Below, piece by piece: positions 24,203 through 32,273 of a stretch of DNA of 41,803 bases (the first letter of the stretch is position 1; every line of letters starts with the position of its first letter). Both the position numbers and the translations under genes were made by a program. This DNA comes from Geobacter sp. (GTDB lineage: Bacteria; Desulfobacterota; Desulfuromonadia; Geobacterales; Pseudopelobacteraceae). Location: the NCBI GenBank assembly GCA_009684515.1, contig WKKS01000018.1, forward strand, positions 1 to 41,803, read 5' to 3'. The notes under the pieces are model-generated. The model was not told the DNA's origin and made no database searches. It worked only from the letters and a program-made list of their open reading frames with translations.

Positions 24203-25555
24203 ATGAAGGGGCGCATTTTAATAGTAGAAGACGATAAGACGTTTAGAAGTCTTCTGCAGACGATACTTGAGGATGATGGCCACGAAGTGCTGGCTGCTGA
24301 AGACGGTCTTAAAGGTTTACGTATGCTCCGGCAGGAAAGCTTCGACTTGGTTGTTACAGACCTGAAAATGCCGGGGAAAACCGGTCTTGAGCTGTTTCGG
24401 GAGTCCAGAACTGACCCAAACCCACCCATGTTTATTTTTATTACGGCCTTCGGGAAAGTGGACGAAGCGGTTACTGCCATGAAAGAGGGGGCCGTTGATT
24501 TCCTCACCAAACCGCTTGAAGACCCTGACAGTCTCCTCACCCTGGTAAACCGGGCGATTGCAAGCCAAGGTCGAACCCGGGAGTACATAACTCTCAAAGA
24601 AGCAGAATCGGCTGGATTGCCACCAGAAGAGCTGATTTTTGCTGGCCAGGCCATGCAAACAGTGCGGAAACTGGTAAATGATGTTGCTTCTACCAATGCT
24701 AATGTGTTGGTTTACGGCGAAAGTGGCACAGGCAAGGAACTTGTTGCTCGAATCATTCACCTGCTGAGTCCCAGAGGAAAGGCAAATTTTGTCCCGCTCA
24801 ATTGTGCCGCCATCCCGGAAAATCTTCTGGAAAGCGAACTTTTTGGCCATGAAAAAGGGGCTTTCACCGGGGCGAGCCAGGCACGACAAGGCAAATTTGA
24901 ACTCGCCAAAGGGGGGACCATCTTTCTAGACGAGATTGGTGAAATGCCTGTGGCGCTACAGGCCAAGCTGCTGCGAGTTCTACAGGAACGGGTGTTTGAA
25001 CGGGTGGGCGGCAACAAAGAGATAAAGGCCGATGTTCGGATCATCGCCGCTACTAACAGAAAACTCCAGGATGAAGTAGCTCAGCACAGATTTCGTGAAG
25101 ATCTATATTATCGATTGGATGTCTTCCCGGTACAACTGCCGCCACTAAAGGATCGGGTTGATGCCATACCATTGTTGGCAGGATATTTTCTTAACCGCTT
25201 CAGCATGCAGATAGGTAAAAAGATCAACGGATTTGAGAAAGATGCATTAACAGCAATGGAACATTACGCATGGCCTGGGAATGTCCGGGAAATGCAGAAT
25301 GTAGTGGAGCGAGCTGTGATTCTGGCCCGAGGGACCATAAACAGCTTCAATCTTCCTGAAGCGCTACTGAGTAAACCAGAGCCAGTTCCGCGGGACAGCA
25401 GGGATGCTCTAAAAACAGTCGAACGGGAAATGATTATCAAGGCCTTAGGGCGACATGGCGGAAACCGGCGTTTGGCTGCTGAAGAAATGGGGATTTCACG
25501 TAGAATGTTGCAGTACAAATTGAGAGACTATGAACTTCTGAATGATAAAGGCTGA
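24203..25555 (+). CDS. NtrC-family sigma-54-dependent response regulator (partner of kinase at 22962)
   Basis: A 450-residue regulator. Receiver: VEDDKT, phospho-Asp in VVTDLKMPGK, Lys in LTKPLE. AAA+: GESGTGKE, GAFTGA, FLDEIGEMP, FREDLYYRLDVFP. C-terminal Fis-type helix-turn-helix (NRRLAAEEMGISRRMLQYKL). Start at ATG 24203, with GGGAG 6 bases upstream, is preferred over an upstream TTG. It may act on the tandem sites that begin right at its own stop codon. Confidence 0.92.
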   Translation: MKGRILIVEDDKTFRSLLQTILEDDGHEVLAAEDGLKGLRMLRQESFDLVVTDLKMPGKTGLELFRESRTDPNPPMFIFITAFGKVDEAVTAMKEGAVDFLTKPLEDPDSLLTLVNRAIASQGRTREYITLKEAESAGLPPEELIFAGQAMQTVRKLVNDVASTNANVLVYGESGTGKELVARIIHLLSPRGKANFVPLNCAAIPENLLESELFGHEKGAFTGASQARQGKFELAKGGTIFLDEIGEMPVALQAKLLRVLQERVFERVGGNKEIKADVRIIAATNRKLQDEVAQHRFREDLYYRLDVFPVQLPPLKDRVDAIPLLAGYFLNRFSMQIGKKINGFEKDALTAMEHYAWPGNVREMQNVVERAVILARGTINSFNLPEALLSKPEPVPRDSRDALKTVEREMIIKALGRHGGNRRLAAEEMGISRRMLQYKLRDYELLNDKG

Positions 25556-25592
25556 AGTGAAATGCACTTCTCATGAAGTGAAACAGACTTCA
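25553..25592. promoter_or_regulatory. Tandem enhancer-like sites
   Basis: TGAAGTGAAATGCACTTC at 25553-25570 and TGAAGTGAAACAGACTTCA at 25574-25592 are two copies of a TGAAGTGAAA half with an inverted ACTTC arm, 21 bases apart (two DNA turns). They lie about 75-115 bases before the -24 box at 25666, the usual place for NtrC-type enhancers. Confidence 0.65.
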
Positions 25593-25638
25593 CCAAATAT
25601 TCTGGTGTGAATTGAGATGTGAAATAATACACATGTTA

Positions 25639-25682
25639 TATCAGTGTGTTACGGTTATAACTTTTTTGGCACGGTCCATGGA
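25639..25682 (+). promoter_or_regulatory. Sigma-54-type promoter with TATCAGT element
   Basis: -24 TTGGCACG (25666-25673) is perfect. The -12 ATGGA (25678-25682) has G for C. TATCAGTGTGTTA lies at 25639-25651, 14 bases before the -24 box. A GTTATA/TATAAC inverted pair (25635-25640 and 25656-25661) overlaps it. Confidence 0.7.
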
Positions 25683-25725
25683 TTACCTCTCTACAGAAAT
25701 AACAATCCAATGGAGGTATTCACAA

Positions 25726-25992
25726 ATGAAGAAATTTACTACTGTCGCAGTTATTGTAGCACTGGCTCTCGCATCCCAGGTATTTGCCATGGGTAGCAGC
25801 ACAAAAGGTGGACAAACAATGTCTTCAACTACTATGAAGACCAGTTCAGCAATGAGGTCTGGCAACCCTACAATGACTGCTCCTGCTACAATGAACGGTA
25901 CCGTTACTATGACAACCGCAATGTCCGGAACTGGAATGACTAAATCACAGACAATACCAACAATACCAATGCAACCCGTTGTAACCAAGTAA
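25726..25992 (+). CDS. Secreted Met/Thr/Ser-rich small protein
   Basis: An 88-residue exported protein: signal peptide (VAVIVALALASQVFA) then a mature part of low complexity made mostly of Met, Thr, Ser, Gly and Ala (MTAPATMNGTVTMTTAMSGT). Spaced Met residues in a disordered chain are what periplasmic Cu(I)/Ag(I) binding proteins show. It is first in a probable unit with the next three genes. ATG 25726 has GGAGG upstream. No family recognised. Confidence 0.6.
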   Translation: MKKFTTVAVIVALALASQVFAMGSSTKGGQTMSSTTMKTSSAMRSGNPTMTAPATMNGTVTMTTAMSGTGMTKSQTIPTIPMQPVVTK

Positions 25993-26013
25993 TGGGTGCA
26001 GGAGTCGCTTGAC

Positions 26014-26553
26014 ATGACACTAGGCCGTTTTTCTTTGATATGTATCAGAGCAATATTCCTGAACATCTTCCTGTTAGGTACAGCGTTCGCTGGTTTCTTC
26101 GGTAGTGACGATAAGGGGAAAAGCGGTCTTGATTTTGCCACCGGGTATGACATCAACACCGTTAGTACGATGTCGGGACGGGTTCTCTCATCTCCTCACT
26201 CTGGGGAGAAGGAAAATATTCTCGTTGAGATCAAGAGCGGTAACGAAACGCTTAACATTAGCATTGGTCCGGGACCTTATTGGGAAAAGAAAGGGATCGC
26301 TATCAACGTGAACGACGATCTGACGGTTAAGGGGTCAAAAGCTCAGGGTCAGGATGGTAAGACATATGTTTTGGCACAAAAGCTTGTGAACAAGACTTCA
26401 GGTGCACAAGTGGATCTGCGGAATGAAAAAGGTGACCCGGTCTGGACAGTTAGAAACAGTGGTAACATGCGAATGGAAAGTCCTGCCGGAGGTATGAGAA
26501 ATCAGGGTGGTGGCATGATGCGTATTGGCGGTGGCGGCATGATGCGACGTTGA
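26014..26553 (+). CDS. Secreted OB-fold-like protein with Gly/Met tail
   Basis: A 179-residue exported protein. The signal peptide (IFLNIFLLGTAFAG) is followed by a beta-rich region (VSTMSGRVLSSPHSGEKENI, then LNISIGPGPYWEKKGIAINV and DDLTVKGSKAQGQDG) that looks like a small OB-fold domain of the type found in periplasmic stress proteins. The tail is GGMRNQGGGMMRIGGGGMMRR, rich in Gly and Met. Start 26014 is supported by GGAG nine bases ahead. Name of the family is not certain. Confidence 0.55.
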   Translation: MTLGRFSLICIRAIFLNIFLLGTAFAGFFGSDDKGKSGLDFATGYDINTVSTMSGRVLSSPHSGEKENILVEIKSGNETLNISIGPGPYWEKKGIAINVNDDLTVKGSKAQGQDGKTYVLAQKLVNKTSGAQVDLRNEKGDPVWTVRNSGNMRMESPAGGMRNQGGGMMRIGGGGMMRR

Positions 26554-26586
26554 GAAACTAAATTGGTTTTGTTACAAAGAGGGGAC

Positions 26587-27453
26587 ATGAACTTGAAAAA
26601 AACTATCCGGATAAGTTTGGGTTGTGTGTTGGGCCTGATAACAGCACTAGTGGTGCCACATCACGTTCTAGCTGAGGATTATGCGTATTCTGTTAGTCAG
26701 GGGTTTGAGTTTAGTTCCGGAAAATATGGTACTAACATTCGTACTGATACGATCTATGCGCCCTTAACTTTTATGGTCAGTCCTACCAACCGCCTTGGCC
26801 TGTCGCTTGAAATTCCGTTTGTCTACCAGAGTAACAGCAATGTGGTATCCAGTATCGCCCGAGGTGGTATGCAGGGAGGTAAGACCACGATGCTGTCGAC
26901 GGTTGGAATGAGTGGTATGTCCGGTTCCGGCGATGGTATGTCTCCAGTCTCTGGCAGCACCAATCAATCAGAGAGTGGCCTAGGCGACATAACACTAAAG
27001 ATTGGATATATCCTGTTTCCCGAAAAAGATTCAATTCCGCAAATCCGTCCGACGGCATTTGTCAAATTTCCAACTGCAGATAAAAACAAGTCGCTGGGAA
27101 CCGGTGAATTCGATGAAGGGTTTGCCGTAGAGATGTCAAAATGGTTCGGCAACTGGAACCCGTTTGCAGAAACAGGCTATGTTGTGCAGGGAAAGAGCGC
27201 GCAACTTTCCCTCAAAAACTATATGGCCTACAATGCAGGTGTGGGATATCAGGTCGCCGAAAACTTTCGCCCGATACTACTCATCAAAGGCACAACTCCA
27301 CCTGCTGATGGGGCAAGCAGCCTGCTGGAAGTCCGGATGAGACTGAAATATCAGGCAACGAATCATACTGGAATTGACGGATACGTGGCCAAGGGAATCA
27401 CCACTAACAGCCCTGATTATGGTACCGGATTATCGGTATACTACGACTTCTAA
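26587..27453 (+). CDS. Outer-membrane beta-barrel protein (MetA-type transporter family)
   Basis: A 288-residue exported protein. The signal peptide ends near HHVLA. Alternating strands with aromatic ends (YAYSVSQGFEFSSGKYG, LGLSLEIPFVYQS, LGDITLKIGYILFP, VGYQVAENFRPILLIKG) and a final YYDF with C-terminal Phe mark an outer-membrane barrel of the phenol-degradation MetA-like transporter type. One loop is Met/Gly/Ser-rich (GGMQGGKTTMLSTVGMSGMS). With the Met-rich neighbours it may pass or bind copper. No TonB or plug domain is present. Confidence 0.68.
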   Translation: MNLKKTIRISLGCVLGLITALVVPHHVLAEDYAYSVSQGFEFSSGKYGTNIRTDTIYAPLTFMVSPTNRLGLSLEIPFVYQSNSNVVSSIARGGMQGGKTTMLSTVGMSGMSGSGDGMSPVSGSTNQSESGLGDITLKIGYILFPEKDSIPQIRPTAFVKFPTADKNKSLGTGEFDEGFAVEMSKWFGNWNPFAETGYVVQGKSAQLSLKNYMAYNAGVGYQVAENFRPILLIKGTTPPADGASSLLEVRMRLKYQATNHTGIDGYVAKGITTNSPDYGTGLSVYYDF

Positions 27454-27480
27454 CATCACAACATGAAAGGATATGAAATT

Positions 27481-28380
27481 ATGAAAAGATATATGATCAC
27501 AATATCAACGGTCATAGCCGTTGGACTTATTGCCGGGTGTGGCGGTAGCGGTAGCACTCCGGCAACTTCGACTGCAGTTTCCGGAAAAGTCGCCGACGGT
27601 TATCTTGTCGGAGCAACAGTTTTTCTGGATAAAAACAGCAACTACCAGCTGGATTCTGGCGAACTTTCAACCATGACCGATGCAAATGGTGCCTATACAC
27701 TCAATATGGCTGCTGCCGATGTTGGCAAATATCCGATTGTGGCAATGGCAATCCAAGGGGTGACCATTGACAAGGATTTTCCAGCTGCGGCCATGACCAG
27801 CGGTTATATGCTGAGCATGCCCGCGACAGCCGTATCAGGCGCGGTCAACAGTAACTTTATCAGCCCCATGTCGACGATAATCAGGGAGAAGATGGCAGCA
27901 AACTCGGGTATGACCTTTAACGATTCCAAGGTGCAGCTCCGCAACCAGATGGGGTTGCCGGTCGGCATTGACATGATGGCGGATTACATAGCGGGTTCAA
28001 TGTCCGGGACCAATGCCACCCAGTACCAGGCCATGCATACCACAGCTCAGCAAATGGCCGGACTGATGGCGGGGCAAGCCGGTTTGGTCATGAACGGTAG
28101 TAGCGTGAATCTGAACCGCTATCGCAGCATGATGGCGACGATCAACAGCAATATGTCCGGTATTGCGTCAAACGTGATCAACGGGCAGAGCATGACCAGT
28201 GCGTTTATGAACAATATGATGAGCCAGATGCAGACTCAGCTGGGATCCATGTCAATCAGCAGTGGATTCGTTAACTACTCCGGGATGTTTCGCAATATGA
28301 CGAGTAGCAGGTATTTCTGGAGTACTACTGCCGGTACCACTACCCCGACGACACCGATGACAGGTGGCATGATGATGTAA
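27481..28380 (+). CDS. Met-rich lipoprotein with carboxypeptidase-regulatory-like domain
   Basis: A 299-residue lipoprotein: signal peptide with lipobox LIAGCGG. Residues ~25-75 (VSGKVADGYLVGATVFLDKN, DSGELSTMTDANGAYTL) form a beta-sandwich carboxypeptidase-regulatory-like repeat with a Ca-type DKNSNYQLD loop. The remainder is helical and Met-rich (NNMMSQMQTQLGSM, TGGMMM at the end). ATG 27481 has AAAGGA upstream. It closes the unit that starts at 25726, before a strong terminator. Confidence 0.65.
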   Translation: MKRYMITISTVIAVGLIAGCGGSGSTPATSTAVSGKVADGYLVGATVFLDKNSNYQLDSGELSTMTDANGAYTLNMAAADVGKYPIVAMAIQGVTIDKDFPAAAMTSGYMLSMPATAVSGAVNSNFISPMSTIIREKMAANSGMTFNDSKVQLRNQMGLPVGIDMMADYIAGSMSGTNATQYQAMHTTAQQMAGLMAGQAGLVMNGSSVNLNRYRSMMATINSNMSGIASNVINGQSMTSAFMNNMMSQMQTQLGSMSISSGFVNYSGMFRNMTSSRYFWSTTAGTTTPTTPMTGGMMM

Positions 28381-28452
28381 GTTGCCTATGCCGTATGATT
28401 GGAAAACTGAGGGGCGAGAGTGATCCTTAAATAAGCATAAGGTACAATTCGA

Positions 28453-28500
28453 AAACTATAAACCGGGGTGAGCCAAACAGCTCACCCCGGTTTATAGTTT
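28453..28500. terminator. Strong bidirectional terminator
   Basis: A 20-bp perfect inverted repeat (28453-28472 with 28481-28500), 8-base loop, AT-rich at the base. It ends the 25726-28380 unit. Confidence 0.9.
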
Positions 28501-28525
28501 GTTCCGTCGTGAATTAGCGAAATTA

Positions 28526-28780
28526 TTACGCAGTGTAAATGATGCTGTATTTGAAAGTAGCCGGGTCGAGCCAGTCGATGGTCTTGCCGCCGATCTGGGC
28601 GAACGGATACATCAGGTAGTTGACCGGATCGCCTGGTTGTGGCGGGTTCAGGGTCAGATCGCGACCCGTTGAAAGTTTGACTCGATACGGGTCAATTCCG
28701 CCCCAGTAATTGGCCCTGTAGCCGGGGAGGTAGAACTCCACCCAGCAATGCTGCCAGGTCGATACGTCTTCTCGCTCCTT
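28526..28780 (-). pseudogene. Fragment of transglutaminase-like protein
   Basis: On the minus strand the frame opens after TAG at 28781-28783 and reads STWQHCWVEFYLPGYR, GGIDPYRVKLSTGRDLTLNPP, then PVNYLMYPFAQIGGKTIDWL. This is the C-terminal end of a transglutaminase-core protein (the HCWVE and GID-type region), but the catalytic Cys domain is missing and there is no good start. It is a remnant. Confidence 0.7.
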
Positions 28781-28807
28781 CTAGTCGGCAGTTATATTTA
28801 CCGCAAG

Positions 28808-28948
28808 TTACCCAATCTCTCCATTAACCGGTCCAAGCTTTGTAGCCTGTAGACAAAGGGCGTAATCTGCCGGATCCCAAGCCGCTTCCTTAGCCGTGAA
28901 ATCTCGTCTGAGCACCTCGTTACACTTTGCCTTGAAAGGAAATGACAG
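28808..28948 (-). other. Possible decayed coding remnant, unrecognised
   Basis: The minus strand is open for 46 codons before TAA (28808-28810), reading LSFPFKAKCNEVLRRDFTAK and ending LGPVNGEIG. The FPFKAKC segment recalls calcium-binding CcbP proteins, but the rest does not. There is no start codon with a ribosome site. The remaining stretch to 29080 shows nothing I can name. Confidence 0.25.
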
Positions 28949-29080
28949 CTAAATGGGTATTAGCTGAAGCAAACCACACTATACGACAGTAAAATGTGCT
29001 GCAGAATATACTACACTTTGTCGGTGAATAGTCTGCTGTCAAAAGTATTAAATATGATATAAATCCAAATAAGTCTGTAG

Positions 29081-29115
29081 TATCAGTATGTTATCTTGTT
29101 GGCATGGCGTGTGCT
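29081..29115 (+). promoter_or_regulatory. Sigma-54 promoter with TATCAGT element
   Basis: -24 TTGGCATG (29099-29106) and -12 GTGCT (29111-29115), correct 10-base gap. TATCAGTATGTTA lies at 29081-29093, 5 bases before the -24 box. It drives the gene at 29161 and, by read-through, perhaps the ATPase. Confidence 0.8.
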
Positions 29116-29160
29116 AAATAAGTGATAGTAGTTAAAATAACTCTTCTGGAGGAAACAACG

Positions 29161-29466
29161 ATGAAAAAGACAATGGTAATCCTGATGGCAACTTCACTTT
29201 TCGCAGCCGCAGTTCCGGCTATGGCGATGGATCACAACAGTATGAACAGCACGAAGCAGCACGACGCACAATGTGTGAAAGATTGCGATCTGCTACTCAA
29301 GGATTGCAACCGGGAGGTGGACTCCATCCAGCAGCGGATTCAGAAACTGCAAGCCGCCGTAAACAAGAACTCCAATGCATATACCGTCGATCAGCTGAAA
29401 AAGCTCAAGGAAAAACTTGCTGATGCCAAGAAAACACTGAGAGATATCGAGAAGGGTGGCGCATAA
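29161..29466 (+). CDS. Small secreted Cys/Met coiled-coil protein (paralog of 18403 gene)
   Basis: A 101-residue exported protein: signal peptide ending in VPAMA, a Met/His segment (MDHNSMNSTKQHDAQC), three Cys (CVKDCDLLLKDC), then a charged helix (IQQRIQKLQAAV, DQLKKLKEKLADAKKTL). The helix matches the gene at 18403. Likely a periplasmic metal-binding protein, inferred from the residues and the Cu ATPase that follows. GGAGG precedes ATG 29161. Confidence 0.68.
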   Translation: MKKTMVILMATSLFAAAVPAMAMDHNSMNSTKQHDAQCVKDCDLLLKDCNREVDSIQQRIQKLQAAVNKNSNAYTVDQLKKLKEKLADAKKTLRDIEKGGA

Positions 29467-29473
29467 AAAACGC

Positions 29474-29510
29474 TGGTGGGCAGTTGCGGAAGTGACTGCC
29501 CACAGTTTTT
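29474..29510 (+). terminator. Intrinsic terminator
   Basis: GTGGGCAGT (29476-29484) pairs with ACTGCCCAC (29495-29503) around a 10-base loop; AGTTTTTT follows. It lies between the small gene and the ATPase, so the ATPase may rely on leaky read-through or its own promoter. Confidence 0.85.
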
Positions 29511-29606
29511 TGGAGTAATTTTTCGACCAGGGCTGTGATTACGTAAATAGGTGATATTCTTGTAACTAACGGAGACAGATTTTTCCCGCAAGAAAGGGTG
29601 GCTAAC

Positions 29607-32063
29607 ATGAAACATGCGCAGCATCATAACAATTCCAGTACCGTTGAACATGATCCGGTCTGTGGAATGGCTGTCGATGTGACGAATGCTACCGGTAGTC
29701 ATGAGCATGATGGCCGCAACTACTTCTTTTGCAGCAAGCACTGCCTGGATCGTTTCGTCAGCTCCCCCGAGGAATTTACACGGGACGGCAAGGTGTTGGC
29801 CTCATCCGTTGCCGAAAGGCAGTCAGGAATGTCGGGCGGCATTCGTACCTGCCCGATGCACCCGGAAGTGCGTCAGGAAGGACCGGGTTCCTGCCCAAAA
29901 TGCGGGATGGCTCTGGAGCCTCTGACCCCGGTCATTTCAAAAGAAAAAATCGAATATATCTGTCCGATGCATCCGGAAGTCGTACGCCGGGAGCCGGGTT
30001 CGTGTCCCAAGTGCGGCATGGCTCTGGAACCGCGCACTGTTTCTGCTGACGATGAGGAAAACCCGGAACTGCAGGACATGCAGCGACGATTCTGGATCTG
30101 TGTGGCCCTGACGGTTCCGCTCTTTGTGATCGCGATGGGTGATGTGCTGGCAACATTTTCACTCTCTTTGCCAATCTCTCCGCAGACCCTGGGCTGGCTC
30201 GAGTTTGCTCTCGCCACGCCGGTTGTCCTCTGGGGAGGCTGGCCATTTTTTATCAAGGGTTGGCAGTCGCTGCGCAGCTGGAATCTCAATATGTTCACCC
30301 TGATCAGTCTGGGGGTGGGCGTCGCCTACTTCTACAGCCTGGTAGCAACCTTTATCCCTTCACTATTCCCACCATCTTTCCGGGGTGTGGACGGTTCCGT
30401 CGCCGTTTACTTCGAAGCAGCCGCCGTAATCATAGCGCTTGTGCTGCTTGGCCAGGTGCTGGAGATACGTGCCCGCACCCAGACCGGAGCGGCCATCAAG
30501 GCCCTGCTCGGCCTGGCCCCCAAGACCGCCCGGCTGATGCGGGATGATGGAAGTGAGGAGGATGTGCCACTTGATCAGGTGCAGCCGGGAGACCGTCTGA
30601 GGGTCCGCCCTGGCGAGAAGGTGCCGGTGGACGGAATCGTCCTGGAAGGGACAAGCAGCATCGACGAATCAATGCTTACCGGCGAACCGCTTCCGGTTGA
30701 GAAGGAGCAGGGCAGTAAGGTTACCGGCGCCACGATCAACGGTACCGGTTCGCTGGTCATGCGCGCCGAAAAGGTCGGCTCCGACACTCTGCTGGCCCAG
30801 ATCGTCCAGATGGTGGCGGATGCCCAGCGCAGCCGCGCGCCGGTCCAGAAACTTGTTGATCAGGTGGCCGGCTGGTTTGTGCCGGTGGTGGTCTTGTCGG
30901 CTGTTATTACCTTTGTTGTCTGGGCCTATTTCGGGCCGGATCCGCGCCTGGCACACGCCCTGATCAACGCCGTTGCGGTTCTGATTATCGCCTGTCCCTG
31001 TGCGCTTGGCCTAGCCACCCCCATGTCGATCATGGTCGCCACCGGTAAAGGGGCAACCATGGGCGTTCTCTTCAAGAATGCCGAGGCTATTGAACTGCTG
31101 CGCAAGGTTGATACCCTGGTAATCGACAAAACCGGAACGCTGACCGAAGGGAAACCGCGGCTGGTGTCGGTTGAATCGGCGGAGAGTGTCTCCGAAGAAC
31201 GTCTGCTTGTTCTGGCCGCCAGTCTGGAGCGGGGGAGTGAGCATCCGTTGGCGGAGGCAATCGTGGGCGGTGCCGAGAAGCGTGGAGTAACGCCGCTCCC
31301 GGTTGAGGATTTTCAATCCACGACCGGCATGGGGGTGCGAGGCCGGGTGGACGGGAATCAGGTCGCTCTGGGGAATCGGAGACTGCTTGACAATATGTCT
31401 ATCGGAATAGAGCTATTCGCTGCCAAGGCTGAGGATATGCGCTCCGATGGGCAGACTGTCATGTTCGTGGCGATCGACGGCAAGCTGGCCGGACTGCTGG
31501 GTGTGACCGATCCGGTCAAGGCTACCAGCGCCGATGCCATCAGCCAGTTGCACGCGGAGGGGATCCGCATTATCATGATGACCGGCGACAATCGGACCAC
31601 AGCTCTGGCGGTGGCCGGCAAGCTGGGCATTGATGATGTAATCGCCGAAGTGCTCCCTGAAGACAAGGCTGCCAACGTACAAAAGCTTCAGAAAGAAGGA
31701 CGCTTCGTCGCCATGGCCGGTGACGGGATCAACGATGCGCCGGCTCTGGCACGCGCCCATGTGGGAATCGCCATGGGAACCGGAACCGACGTGGCCATGA
31801 AGAGTGCCGGTGTGACTCTGGTCAAAGGTGACCTGCGCGGCATTGTTCGCGCTCTGCGCCTGAGTCGGGCGACCATGAGCAATATCAAGCAGAATCTTTT
31901 CTTTGCCTTCATTTACAACGGACTCGGCATCCCGCTGGCCGCCGGTGTTTTGTATCCATTTTTCGGTATCCTGCTCAGCCCAATGATTGCGGCGGCTGCC
32001 ATGAGTTTCAGTTCCGTGTCGGTGATCGGTAATGCGCTCCGCTTGAGAAGTTCCAAAGTATGA
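29607..32063 (+). CDS. Copper/silver P1B-type ATPase with YHS and two CPMHPE domains
   Basis: An 818-residue membrane pump that exports Cu(I)/Ag(I) from the cytoplasm. The N-terminus has a YHS domain (DPVCGMAV...YFFCSKHC, about 17-52) and two heavy-metal-binding repeats [20 protein letters not shown] (about 82-107 and 119-143). The core has the metal motif [13 protein letters not shown] (~461), DKTGTLTEG (~507), the HP pair GSEHPLAEA and [10 protein letters not shown] (~705). ATG 29607 is chosen with AAAGGG upstream. It stands between the small secreted protein and the CusC-like gene. Confidence 0.92.
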   Translation: MKHAQHHNNSSTVEHDPVCGMAVDVTNATGSHEHDGRNYFFCSKHCLDRFVSSPEEFTRDGKVLASSVAERQSGMSGGIRTCPMHPEVRQEGPGSCPKCGMALEPLTPVISKEKIEYICPMHPEVVRREPGSCPKCGMALEPRTVSADDEENPELQDMQRRFWICVALTVPLFVIAMGDVLATFSLSLPISPQTLGWLEFALATPVVLWGGWPFFIKGWQSLRSWNLNMFTLISLGVGVAYFYSLVATFIPSLFPPSFRGVDGSVAVYFEAAAVIIALVLLGQVLEIRARTQTGAAIKALLGLAPKTARLMRDDGSEEDVPLDQVQPGDRLRVRPGEKVPVDGIVLEGTSSIDESMLTGEPLPVEKEQGSKVTGATINGTGSLVMRAEKVGSDTLLAQIVQMVADAQRSRAPVQKLVDQVAGWFVPVVVLSAVITFVVWAYFGPDPRLAHALINAVAVLIIACPCALGLATPMSIMVATGKGATMGVLFKNAEAIELLRKVDTLVIDKTGTLTEGKPRLVSVESAESVSEERLLVLAASLERGSEHPLAEAIVGGAEKRGVTPLPVEDFQSTTGMGVRGRVDGNQVALGNRRLLDNMSIGIELFAAKAEDMRSDGQTVMFVAIDGKLAGLLGVTDPVKATSADAISQLHAEGIRIIMMTGDNRTTALAVAGKLGIDDVIAEVLPEDKAANVQKLQKEGRFVAMAGDGINDAPALARAHVGIAMGTGTDVAMKSAGVTLVKGDLRGIVRALRLSRATMSNIKQNLFFAFIYNGLGIPLAAGVLYPFFGILLSPMIAAAAMSFSSVSVIGNALRLRSSKV

Positions 32064-32215
32064 TTTAGCGTAACCCGATTTGCCACATTCTCGTCACTAT
32101 TTTTCCGTGAACTAAAGTGGGGAATAATCTTGGCAATGTGTAGGATATTCTACGGTTGATTTGCCGAGATCAGCCCTGAACAGGCGTAAGCTGGCGCAAC
32201 TTAGCCATTTCAAGA

Positions 32216-32232
32216 TTGGCACATTATGTGTA
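32216..32232 (+). promoter_or_regulatory. Possible sigma-54 promoter of cusCBA-like operon
   Basis: -24 TTGGCAC is perfect, but the -12 GTGTA has T for C. There is no TATCAGT element. It lies 42 bases before the start at 32274. The 210-base gap 32064-32273 holds no gene. Confidence 0.3.
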
Positions 32233-32273
32233 TCGTAGGCTGCAATCTACCCAATCCGACCAGAGGTATACCA

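Noticed and set aside
32105..32160. TTGGCAATG as a second sigma-54 site before the cusC-like gene
   Set aside because: No GC pair lies at the right distance for a -12 box.
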